The notes under the pieces were generated by a model. It was not told where the DNA came from and did not search any database. It saw nothing but the letters and a program-made list of their open reading frames with translations. 64,000 nt of DNA from Calothrix membranacea FACHB-236 (GTDB lineage: Bacteria > Cyanobacteriota > Cyanobacteriia > Cyanobacteriales > Nostocaceae), in assembly GCF_014696315.1 (NCBI RefSeq), contig NZ_JACJPX010000031.1, positions 1 through 64,000 of the forward strand, given 5' to 3'. Within the stretch, counting starts at the first letter, position 1. Each line of letters opens with the position of its first letter. A program made the translations under genes and the position numbers. Shown piece after piece: positions 1-8,707 of the stretch.

Positions 1-33
1 ATTTGCTTCGATGTGATCCAGTACGGAACTCAT
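1..33 (-). CDS. 5' fragment of a gene running off the left edge (unknown)
   Basis: An ATG on the minus strand opens a frame of 11 codons (MSSVLDHIEAN) that stays open to the window edge. It lies about 65 bp downstream of the subtilase gene and in the same orientation, so it could be the next gene of that transcription unit. The MSS opening resembles the starts of the two paralogues further upstream (MSSFLQ, MSSTLQ), but 11 residues cannot establish homology. No strong ribosome binding site is visible. Low confidence. Confidence 0.3.
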   Translation of the reverse strand, partial: MSSVLDHIEAN

Positions 34-98
34 AATTCTGGTGTAAAAAAACATCTATTATATTCTTTTAGCACATAACATTACTATTTCGGAGATGT

Positions 99-3000
99 CT
101 AAGAGTAAAAAGTTATTTTTTTGTTCTCTAAAAGTTTTACTAAAGCATATAATTCACTACCCATAACACCAAAAATTAGCTGGTTTTGTGAAATACAGCT
201 TTGAGTAATTTGTAATAATTGCTGACGTAATATAGGCGAAACTACAGTCACCAACCTTTGATATTCACCTTTACTCAGCAGTAAGCTAACAATTTCACCA
301 TCAGCATAGTTAACTTCTGTAATTTCTGCTGGTGTAAAAATTAATTGTTCAGGTTCTAAACTTTCCCTTAACGCTGAATATGGTTGCAATTGAATTAAGT
401 TCATGCGAAAGTGACGAGCATAGCGATCGCCATTTGCATCCACACCTTCAAGATGCATGGGTAAATCAACTATCACCGCACCATTACTCGCAGATGGCGC
501 ACTGACAAAGGTACTCAGGGATGGGGAAAGTAGTTCTGAGGAAGTTTCGGGAAGAATTTCTGCGCTTTCTAACTCGAAGCGGGATGGTTCTACTGTGACA
601 TCAATTTCTCTATCTGCTTCCGAGGAAATAAAGTCTGAGGAAATTATTTTTGGTTGACTTTGCAAACGGCTCAGACTGACATCAAACTCACTAGTTATAG
701 CCACTAAAGTTTCAGTGCGATCGCGTTCTGTTTCACTAATAGGTGTTGGTTGTTTGTAGCTATTAAATTCCAGTTCGCTTAATGCCCAAACTGTGACATT
801 AGTTAACTCTTCATTTACTGAGTTTGAGATTTTAATTTCCCATTCACCCACCCAAGTAATTAAATCATCGGGATTAGTAGTAGCAGCAATATTTATCTGT
901 AAAGTAGAATCATTATCTGCTTCTACTGTCATATCTATATAGTTATTGCCTGCAACTAGCAAAATCGAGTTTTGTTGCGGACGATGTAATTCTATTTTTG
1001 ATTTTTGCTGGTTCTGCGGTAACTGGATACGAATTGTGAGATGTTTGTCAGCTTGCACTACTTGAAAAGCAAACCGGGTTTCTAAGCTGTTATCATTAGA
1101 ACTTTTTCTGACATCAACTTTTTGTAAACCGCTAGCCTCTGCTATTGTTTCTTGTACTAATGTTGCTAAATTTTCTACACTTTCAGCTAAACGAAATTCA
1201 ATCCCTGATTGCTTATGAATTCGCTGTGCCAAAAAAGCCAAAATGGGAGCAAAATCTGATAATAAATAGAGTTTATCTTGGAAAGTGAGCATTCGCAGAA
1301 TTTCCAAGTCTGTTAAAGATATCCGCGTCCCAGCACCTACAACCAAGACTACTACTCGTCGCTGATTATCACATTGCTCCCAAGTCAATTTGAGATTAGC
1401 TAATGTCTCCGAGAAAGATAGAGAATTACTACTTTCAGCTACTAAATATTTACCTTGTTCTTGATTACTAATAAGAACTTGATTATTCCCTACAGCTTTT
1501 ACCAAATTTGCGCCAGCTTGTAATGCTGCTATAAAATTTGCATCATCTAATAATCCAGAATTCCGTTCTGTTTCTGGCTGGGAACGCGCAACTTTAGGCT
1601 TACCCGCTAGCCACCAAGCATCTACATCTTGAGGCTGAGACGGCTTAGTATTATTACTAGGTTTATTGCCAGCATTAGTATTAATATTTTGCCACCAATC
1701 AAGCTGGCGATCGCGTCGGTCATGATTCCCAGGTGTAGCAGTCCAAAAATTATCCGGTTTGTCAGGCTGTGACTGGCTTTGAGCTTGATTATCTACCCCG
1801 ACAAATACAGTCCCAGCAGGCGAATTTTTATCTTCGTGTCCATTAGTAATTACTAACGCAAAATCTTGTTGGGGTGTATCAATTTTGCCTGTCAAACAAT
1901 TTGTGGTGATATCCAGCGCCGTCACACTCACCTTAATTGTTTGCTTTGCTTCCCCAGCAGCTAAATAAATATTTTGAAGATTATCCCATCCTTCTCGTTC
2001 TGCGGCACCATCAGGATATGACCAGCCATGCTGAAACTGATTACCGCGATACAGCTTACCATCTACCTCTACCCGCAACGCTAATTTGTTGACAATGCAA
2101 GAAATGTCCGGTGTACCGCTACCAATTGCGCCTGGTGGATCAGTCCAAGCTAAAGTAATTTTCACTGGCTGCTTGGGATCAGTGACGCGAATTTGCCATG
2201 TTTGCACCTCACCGCGACGTTTCAACATCATTGTTTGGTCGATGTAGGTATGCTCTACGTCTTCTGCGAGAATGTTGTTTAGGTTTAGCCGTCCCCATCC
2301 CTGAACTTTATTCGGAATGAACCCGCCAGATGCGATCGCTTCTGCACCATTGACAATTAAAGCACGTAACATCGCAGGAGAAGGCTCTTTTCCAGCATTA
2401 TGCTGTTGCCACCATTGAATTAGTAAAGCACAAGCCCCCGCAGTTTTGGGACTCGCACCTGATGAACCACCACCCCAAGTTAATTGCTGACTAATGTACT
2501 CTTTTTGACCAGCGCGTGAATCATAATTAGCTGAAGCTGTCCATTCGCCAGGAGTAACTATGTGTGGACGAATACGATTATCTCCGCAATTACCGTGGCT
2601 ACTTGCTCTTGGGCCAGAATAAACCTCTTGAATATTATCGCTTTGGTCTTTACCAACATCTGGGCGGTAATTCTCCGAATTTCCCGTGACGATGATATTT
2701 TTGGCAGCTTTCGGTCTAGTCAGTCCCGCCGCACCTGAATTACCTGAAGAAAAACAGATAGTCAGAGGCTTGGGAATATTACTCTCTGAGTCAGCATTGC
2801 GTACCATTTGATCGTAAACGGCTTCCTGCGATCCATAATCCATAGGATTGCGCGTACCTGCGCCCCAAGAATTATTTTGGACGCGTCCCGCCATGCCATT
2901 AGGCCCCTTTTGCGTCACAGTTTCTCGGCAAAGCACAGCCGCTGGGCGAGAATTAGATTGCACCAGCAGATTTGCCGCCGGTGCCATACCCAAACCGTAG

Positions 3001-3947
3001 ATAAATTGATTACCATCCTTCTCTGATAAATAGCAGCCAGCCGCATGACCAGCCACAAATGTACCATGCCAGGATTTAGTTCCATCCCCTAAATCTGCAA
3101 TGCGTCCGGAAAAAGCGGGATGTGTAACATCTACACCATTATCAACAATGCCAATAGTTACCCCCTGACCATTAAGATTATGGTCTTCCAACCACCGCAG
3201 ATAAGAACCTTGGGGTTGATTACGGGCATTATATTCCCCTGCAATAATTAACCCTGCTACTTCATCCTCTGGTTTTGGTGCTGTATATGGTTCTAACGCC
3301 ATTACCAGCCGATGTAACAACAGATAACTTTGTCCCTCAGCCGTCACTAAACCACGCAAACGCAGGTAAAAACCTACCTGTTCAATTTCCTGTTCTGGGT
3401 ATATTTCTACATCTGGTAAAGCGTTTAACTCCCGAATAATCTCGGCTGCTTGCGCCTGAGTTCCTTGAACTACAATCCACACAGGTATCTCGCCTGTCTC
3501 TGGCACGGGAGTTTGGGGTTTAGTAGAGTCTGTTGCTGGTGTAATTCGCCACACAAAAGATTGTGCTTGCGCTTGTCGAAAAGCCCCTACATTTCCCCGA
3601 CACAAGTAAGAATTTTCAGGGTGATATTGCAGTGGTTCTATCCCTAATTCCCTGAGAGTTTGCAACCATTCTGGTGCAACCGGGCCAATCAATTCCACAT
3701 AAGCCGTGATAATTTCACTATCATTGCTAGCTAGTAGTTTTGCTTGGCTATATTTCAATGTCTGTGCCTGGATTCCTGGTAACTTTACACCAAGCTGCAC
3801 AGGTATTTCTTCACTCTCCCCAGCCGACTCCTCTACAGGTGCGTTAGTGCGGATCAGGACATCGCCGTTAGTATAAGTATGCAGTTTCTCTGTATTGGGA
3901 GATTGCAGTATTTGAGAATCTGCGCGAACAATAACAATCCTTGTCAT
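99..3947 (-). CDS. Large subtilisin-like serine protease (peptidase family S8) with long C-terminal extension
   Basis: S8 subtilase of about 1282 residues. The catalytic triad is visible: Asp in GIVDNGVDVTHPAF (about residue 269), His in HGTFVAGHAAG (about 294), oxyanion Asn in SSGNSG (about 403) and Ser in GGGSSGASPKTAG (about 496). About 230 poorly defined residues precede the catalytic domain. A beta-rich segment resembling a proprotein-convertase P domain follows it (about 560-700), and then some 500 residues that I do not recognise. There is no N-terminal signal peptide or membrane segment, which is unusual for a subtilase and suggests a cytoplasmic or non-classical location. I prefer the internal ATG (MTRIVIV). 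A start seven codons upstream, at 3968, lies in CAAATGACA-type repeat DNA. The gene sits 110 bp downstream of two co-oriented paralogues of unknown function, so a joint role is plausible but unproven. Confidence 0.85.
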   Translation of the reverse strand: MTRIVIVRADSQILQSPNTEKLHTYTNGDVLIRTNAPVEESAGESEEIPVQLGVKLPGIQAQTLKYSQAKLLASNDSEIITAYVELIGPVAPEWLQTLRELGIEPLQYHPENSYLCRGNVGAFRQAQAQSFVWRITPATDSTKPQTPVPETGEIPVWIVVQGTQAQAAEIIRELNALPDVEIYPEQEIEQVGFYLRLRGLVTAEGQSYLLLHRLVMALEPYTAPKPEDEVAGLIIAGEYNARNQPQGSYLRWLEDHNLNGQGVTIGIVDNGVDVTHPAFSGRIADLGDGTKSWHGTFVAGHAAGCYLSEKDGNQFIYGLGMAPAANLLVQSNSRPAAVLCRETVTQKGPNGMAGRVQNNSWGAGTRNPMDYGSQEAVYDQMVRNADSESNIPKPLTICFSSGNSGAAGLTRPKAAKNIIVTGNSENYRPDVGKDQSDNIQEVYSGPRASSHGNCGDNRIRPHIVTPGEWTASANYDSRAGQKEYISQQLTWGGGSSGASPKTAGACALLIQWWQQHNAGKEPSPAMLRALIVNGAEAIASGGFIPNKVQGWGRLNLNNILAEDVEHTYIDQTMMLKRRGEVQTWQIRVTDPKQPVKITLAWTDPPGAIGSGTPDISCIVNKLALRVEVDGKLYRGNQFQHGWSYPDGAAEREGWDNLQNIYLAAGEAKQTIKVSVTALDITTNCLTGKIDTPQQDFALVITNGHEDKNSPAGTVFVGVDNQAQSQSQPDKPDNFWTATPGNHDRRDRQLDWWQNINTNAGNKPSNNTKPSQPQDVDAWWLAGKPKVARSQPETERNSGLLDDANFIAALQAGANLVKAVGNNQVLISNQEQGKYLVAESSNSLSFSETLANLKLTWEQCDNQRRVVVLVVGAGTRISLTDLEILRMLTFQDKLYLLSDFAPILAFLAQRIHKQSGIEFRLAESVENLATLVQETIAEASGLQKVDVRKSSNDNSLETRFAFQVVQADKHLTIRIQLPQNQQKSKIELHRPQQNSILLVAGNNYIDMTVEADNDSTLQINIAATTNPDDLITWVGEWEIKISNSVNEELTNVTVWALSELEFNSYKQPTPISETERDRTETLVAITSEFDVSLSRLQSQPKIISSDFISSEADREIDVTVEPSRFELESAEILPETSSELLSPSLSTFVSAPSASNGAVIVDLPMHLEGVDANGDRYARHFRMNLIQLQPYSALRESLEPEQLIFTPAEITEVNYADGEIVSLLLSKGEYQRLVTVVSPILRQQLLQITQSCISQNQLIFGVMGSELYALVKLLENKKITFYS

Positions 3948-4056
3948 TTGGTGTTTGTCATTTGTCATTTGTGATAGGAAATAAAGAATAGGGACAAGGA
4001 GAATAATTAATCATCCTTGTCCCCCTTTCCCCTTGTCCCCTTGTCCCCTTAACCTC

Positions 4057-6075
4057 TTATGCTCCTAGCTCAACCAAGATAGACTGAGCATACTCACCGG
4101 AATCATCGAGTAGCACTTTAACTTGCTTGCGTCCTTCATCATCAAATGGATCTGCTTCTTTGACGTTGTGTAGGCGTACCCGTTGGCGAGTACCTTCACT
4201 TTCAATCCACAGTGCAGCGTCTAAAGCATTGTATTCAACAGCAACTAAGGTACCAGCTATTATCTTGGCGTTACCGTTAGTATCACCGTTTCCGTTACCA
4301 TTACCATTTGGCACTGTTTCTCTTTCTGTTTCCACAGACTTGACTACAGCATAATGGCCAGCTTCTAGTAAGCTTTGCGCTAGTGCGTCATCTTCTGGTA
4401 GAACACTGTCCTGAGAAACTAGTTGAATGCTATCCTTGCTTGCCAGAATAAACACAGCTTCTTCATCAAAGCTAATATTTTGCTCTTTGGAACGTACCAG
4501 TTTACCTTGGATAACACCAAAGGCGCTGAATTTAGCTTGGCCGCGATCGCCTGCGGGTGACAGGGGATAAGCAAACTCTAATGGTTCCAAAGGAGTAATC
4601 CGCGCTGAATCCTTAACTGGGTTGCGGAGATGCGCCCCACTGTAGGAAACGTTGGCTACTAAGTAATCATCATCGCTAAGTTCAGACAGAGGTACTATTG
4701 TGTCACCTTCACGAATAAACATATAAATCATGTGGCGACCAACCCAAGAAGAGGTTTTCAAGACAATTTGGTTACCACCGTCGGCTACAGTCTTGCTTTC
4801 CTTTGTTTCAATTACAGGCCATTTAGGTGCTTTGTAGCTAATTTTGGCTTGGTAGTTAATCTTAACGTTATTAGCATTTCTACTAGTAACAACGTAAGTA
4901 GAAGTACCGCCAGTTTCGCCAAATACTGGCGCTTCTGGTGATTTACCTTCGCTTGCAGACCAAGAAATAGCAGCGGTTTGCAATTGCTCATCAGGGTCAA
5001 CGATAATTTTGGCTGGGAAGGATTCTTGAGTTTTGGTTTCGTTGACATAAGAAGCATCCAGCTGGGACAACATTGTAAAAGGTGCATCCAGCTTAGTTGT
5101 CAACATTGTCCAACCATTAAAGCCAATTTCCAATGCTAAATTAATGGATTCTTGCTCACTGCGCCACTTCAGAGCAAAGTTTGCACCACCAAAAACACCA
5201 CCACTCTTACCTGGTTCTGCTGCTTTAACTACAGGCTTGGGTTCAAACAGCATCTTGAACCACTGATCTTGAGCGCGTTGAGAAAAGGTATTAACTAAAT
5301 CTTGGCGGATTTTTTCAACTTCGGGGTCAGCAGAACCGAAGAAGTCAATTTTAATAATACCTTCACGGGTCATGCGTTCCCATGCGGCATCTATCTTCGC
5401 ACTGCCACCGTACCACAATCCGTCATAGCTAACATCTAGGGCAGTAGACAAATGCCTAAAGGCACGTTTAGCATCAAGAGTGACTCTAGCCCCTACCCGT
5501 GGTAGCAATTGCAGATATTGGTATTTCATCAATACTGCACCAGGAACACCAGTGCGATTTTTGATGCCATCAGCCCAAACTTGCGCGCCTAATTCAGTTA
5601 GGTTTAGCAGATAAGAACTAACGGAACCAGAAGTACCAATATCTTTGTCACTGTGCGCTTGGTCAAATGTCCCCAATACTGGATCAATGACAGGGATAGC
5701 TTCGCCCTTACGCAGACTCAAAGCGACAAACTTAGGGTTTTGGCTGCGGGCTTTTCCAGAACCGAGAACTTCTGCACGCCACTGTTCTTGAACTTGTTCA
5801 AAGGCTTTGGGGTCAAATTGGATGGCGCTAGTAAAGCTAACAACAGCCGAACCACCTGTAATTTTAGTGGTGTTCCCATCACCTGCTGCGACTTGTTGGT
5901 TGTAAACACTAACAGTCGATTGATAGCGTCCGTCTGCACCTTTAGCTAAAAGCGCTTGTGCAGGGCTAAAAAGAATAATATCATCACGGCTACTTTGCCA
6001 GAGTTTGTAACCAGCAACATCCCACTTGGTTCCAGAACTAGCTACACCCAATTCTTCTTGTAAGAAACTAGACAT
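4057..6075 (-). CDS. Conserved protein of unknown function, paralogue A (672 aa)
   Basis: I do not recognise a named family. The protein is paralogous to the next upstream gene (6388-8118) over its full length. Both begin MSS-LQ-E-GV-SG--WD and share SASEGKSPEA-VFG-TGG at mid-length, then DDYLV-NVSY-G-HL and SKD-IQLVS---V--EDD-LAQ-LLE near the end. It differs by an approximately 80-residue C-terminal extension containing an Asn/Gly linker (NGNGNGNGDTNGN) followed by a small beta-rich module (about 600-672). No signal peptide or transmembrane segment is visible, so it is probably cytoplasmic or exported by an unusual route. The ATG at 6075 follows GGAG and aligns with the paralogue's start; a GTG four codons earlier is possible. 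The subtilase gene lies 110 bp downstream. Confidence 0.8.
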   Translation of the reverse strand: MSSFLQEELGVASSGTKWDVAGYKLWQSSRDDIILFSPAQALLAKGADGRYQSTVSVYNQQVAAGDGNTTKITGGSAVVSFTSAIQFDPKAFEQVQEQWRAEVLGSGKARSQNPKFVALSLRKGEAIPVIDPVLGTFDQAHSDKDIGTSGSVSSYLLNLTELGAQVWADGIKNRTGVPGAVLMKYQYLQLLPRVGARVTLDAKRAFRHLSTALDVSYDGLWYGGSAKIDAAWERMTREGIIKIDFFGSADPEVEKIRQDLVNTFSQRAQDQWFKMLFEPKPVVKAAEPGKSGGVFGGANFALKWRSEQESINLALEIGFNGWTMLTTKLDAPFTMLSQLDASYVNETKTQESFPAKIIVDPDEQLQTAAISWSASEGKSPEAPVFGETGGTSTYVVTSRNANNVKINYQAKISYKAPKWPVIETKESKTVADGGNQIVLKTSSWVGRHMIYMFIREGDTIVPLSELSDDDYLVANVSYSGAHLRNPVKDSARITPLEPLEFAYPLSPAGDRGQAKFSAFGVIQGKLVRSKEQNISFDEEAVFILASKDSIQLVSQDSVLPEDDALAQSLLEAGHYAVVKSVETERETVPNGNGNGNGDTNGNAKIIAGTLVAVEYNALDAALWIESEGTRQRVRLHNVKEADPFDDEGRKQVKVLLDDSGEYAQSILVELGA

Positions 6076-6387
6076 AAATTTCAGCACTCCTTGGCTGTTT
6101 CAAAGTTAATTTGTAGATTTGACTTAGTTGAGACGTATATTGCGCCTTATCTCTGCGGTGAACCAATTCGTAATTAGGAATTCGTAATTACAAAATTCCG
6201 ATAGCATTTAGGTTTTAGAATTGGAATTTATAACTATCTTTTGACAAATTGGCTCTATGGAGGCAAGGCACACAGTGGCGATATCAATCTGTACCGCCTG
6301 GAATTGGTATTTTGCATTTGTGAACTCGTGAAAAATCCTGTAAATTTAAATAGTTGATTTGGGTTAACAATCCTAACCCTAATGTCT
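6076..6387. other. Intergenic region between the two paralogues
   Basis: 312 bp without a convincing gene. It holds a GGAG ribosome-binding-site-like sequence just upstream of paralogue A and a short direct/inverted repeat built from AATTCGTAATTA around 6166-6192. Nothing else is recognised. The gap is long enough for paralogue A to have its own promoter. Confidence 0.5.
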
Positions 6388-8118
6388 TCAATTTTGAATT
6401 TCTATTGACGGATGTGCTTGATTTTCTAACAAGCGCTGTGCTAATTCGTCGTCTTCAGATATCACACTTTCTTTACTGACAAGTTGAATTGTATCTTTGC
6501 TGACTAAAATATAAACATTCCTTTCATCAGCATTGATATTCTGTTGCGAACTCCGCAACATTTTTTTATTAATTAAACCCAAGACGCTTAACTTTAGTTG
6601 ACCAGCACTACCTTTAGGGTCAAGGGGAAAAACAAACTCCATAACTTCCTGAGAATTGATGCGAGATGATTCTTTAATTGGAGTTTGTAAATGCTGCCCT
6701 TGATAGGAAACATTCACCACCAAGTAATCATCCTTATCCAATTCAGCTAGAGGTTGAATTTCGTTACCTTCACGGATAAAAAAGTAGATTTTGAGCCTAT
6801 CTATCCATTTCCCAGGCTGTAAGATAATTCGATTTCCGCCTTGAGCAACTGTTGCTGTATTCCTGGTTTCTAGTACAGGCCAGGTTGCAGATGTAAAGCT
6901 AACTTTCGCTTGATAGGTAATCGTCACATCCTCTGGTTTGCGACTCGTGGCGAGAAATTCTTTTGTACCGCCAGTACTACCAAATACTAAGGCTTCTGGT
7001 GATTTACCTTCGCTAGCTGACAAGGAAATTGCCACATTGGAAATCATCGGATTGCCTTGGACAGTGACATTAATCGGGAAGGAAGTTTCTTGGTAAACAG
7101 TATTGATATAATTACTATCAATATTCTGAAAAAGAGTATTGATATCTGTATTCATATAACCTTTGAGCCAAGTCCAACCTTCAACTCTTAATTGAAAAGT
7201 TAAATCCAAGGTGTCAGTATCTTTTTGCCACTGGAGAATGTATATAGTGCTATTATCTCCTTTTTCCGATGGGCTGACAGTACCCACTTGGGGTGAAAAT
7301 AATAAAGTAAATAGACGTTGTCTTGTTTGCTCAATAAAATTATTAACTAAATTTTGTCGAGTCGCTTCTAATTCAGCAGGTAAAGTACCTATTAACTCAA
7401 CATCAATCGCTTTTTCTTTGACTGCATTTTCCCAAGCTGCTTTAATTTGGCTAGCATCACCGTAATAATATCCATCTTTACCTAATTTCAATACAGCAGT
7501 CACAGTATGATAAACGCGCTTACCATCAACATGAATGCGGGCGCTGATTGCTGGAAGTAATTGTGGATATTCATATTCTAATTGCACATCTGCTGCAGGG
7601 AGGGGATGCAATTTTAGACCTTGCTCCCATGCTACGCCTCCCTTAGCTGTTAAATCTAGCCACAAAAAGCAAGTTTCGTTATGATCAGGAGTTGTATTAT
7701 TTTCTCCAGGCTGTTTTACTTGACCTATTTGTGGATCTAATAAAATTTGGGCTGTTAATTGGCGTATTGGTAGGGGTAAAAATTTAGGTTTAAGACTACC
7801 AGAATATCCTTGCTTAGTAATTTCTTTCAGCCATTTTGCTTGTAATTCTTCCCAAGCTTGAGGGCTTAATTCAGTTTTGGTTGTCAGTGTAAAGTTGACA
7901 TGACCACCAGTAATATTATCTTGGGATGCTTGCCATTGGTGGAAGATGCTTACACCAACTTGATAGCGTTGATTTTCTAAATTAATTGCGAGTTTTGGCT
8001 GTAGAGGAATATAGAGAATTACATCAGCTTGTGTACTTTCCCACAAGCGAAAATTATCAATATCCCAATTTAAACCCGATGGCGATACACCTATTTCTGA
8101 TTGTAAAGTAGATGACAT
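6388..8118 (-). CDS. Conserved protein of unknown function, paralogue B (576 aa)
   Basis: Full-length paralogue of the protein encoded at 4057-6075, but lacking its Asn/Gly linker and C-terminal module. Conserved blocks in order are an N-terminal MSSTLQSEIGVSPSGLNWD, a KRVYHTVTAVLK segment near residue 205, ASEGKSPEALVFGSTGGT near 365, DDYLVVNVSYQGQHL near 465 and SKDTIQLVSKESVISEDDEL near the C terminus. It is mostly soluble and beta-rich, with no signal peptide or membrane helix. No ribosome binding site precedes the ATG. It is the first gene of the minus-strand group paralogue B, paralogue A, subtilase. Function unknown. Confidence 0.8.
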   Translation of the reverse strand: MSSTLQSEIGVSPSGLNWDIDNFRLWESTQADVILYIPLQPKLAINLENQRYQVGVSIFHQWQASQDNITGGHVNFTLTTKTELSPQAWEELQAKWLKEITKQGYSGSLKPKFLPLPIRQLTAQILLDPQIGQVKQPGENNTTPDHNETCFLWLDLTAKGGVAWEQGLKLHPLPAADVQLEYEYPQLLPAISARIHVDGKRVYHTVTAVLKLGKDGYYYGDASQIKAAWENAVKEKAIDVELIGTLPAELEATRQNLVNNFIEQTRQRLFTLLFSPQVGTVSPSEKGDNSTIYILQWQKDTDTLDLTFQLRVEGWTWLKGYMNTDINTLFQNIDSNYINTVYQETSFPINVTVQGNPMISNVAISLSASEGKSPEALVFGSTGGTKEFLATSRKPEDVTITYQAKVSFTSATWPVLETRNTATVAQGGNRIILQPGKWIDRLKIYFFIREGNEIQPLAELDKDDYLVVNVSYQGQHLQTPIKESSRINSQEVMEFVFPLDPKGSAGQLKLSVLGLINKKMLRSSQQNINADERNVYILVSKDTIQLVSKESVISEDDELAQRLLENQAHPSIEIQN

Positions 8119-8707
8119 AATTGGGTAAGGGGTAATGGGTAATAGGTAATGGGATGAAGGAATAATTTACTGATTAATCTTGACTCCCAGCCCTAACCCT
8201 TGGCTGATAACTAATAATTATTATGAATTTTGGCAAATAATAGCCTATGACAACTATGAATTTTGGTTAATATAAGCAAACCAAGTTTTAAAGTCTATTT
8301 AGTAGTTTTTAGGATTGTTGGTTTTTGCCAGTCGTTAATAGCTTGATTTAGTTTCTACACTTTTAATTCTGACAAAATTTACACATCAAGCCATTACCCC
8401 TAAGGGTACTATTTGGCAGATTAGCTAAATGTGTTGCATCACGGCATTAAGATAGCACAGAAGTTATACCAATTTAAAAAAAGAATGGGACAGATTATAG
8501 GGGCACGGCACAGCCGTGACCTCTTAATATTATTGATGTGTCGCAAACATTATTTGATTTGGTATTAGTTTCTAAACTTTTGAGGTAACGATATTCCCTT
8601 TTCCCTGAGTTGAAATAGTGCTGAGTTGCAGAGACAGAGACGCGATGAATCGCGTCTGTACAAGAGTTAAAAGTCATTATTCATTTCTTCCCAGTCCGCA
8701 GTCCCTA
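8119..8707. other. Intergenic region with small palindromic repeats
   Basis: About 590 bp without a gene I would defend. A 60-codon minus-strand frame (8495-8677) translates the repeat at 8639-8656 and is rejected. The region contains ACGGCACAGCCGTGA near 8505 and the GACGCGAT/ATCGCGTC palindrome at 8639-8656. The part nearest 8119 should carry the promoter of the paralogue group. Confidence 0.5.
8639..8656. repeat. Small palindromic repeat (GACGCGAT-N2-ATCGCGTC)
   Basis: Perfect 8-bp inverted repeat separated by 2 bp and followed by TGTACAAGAGTTA. The same palindrome with the same flank recurs at 63833-63850, and an imperfect inverted copy lies at 63023-63043. It is a dispersed intergenic repeat. 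Confidence 0.8.

Noticed and set aside
6160-6192. AATTCGTAATTA repeat considered as an operator or attachment site
   Set aside because: The motif is AT-rich, imperfect and of a kind common in this DNA; no partner site or integrase was found.
8495-8677. 60-codon minus-strand frame beginning MTFNSCTDAIHRVSV
   Set aside because: Its first part is only the translation of the GACGCGAT palindrome repeat, and there is no ribosome binding site or conserved composition.
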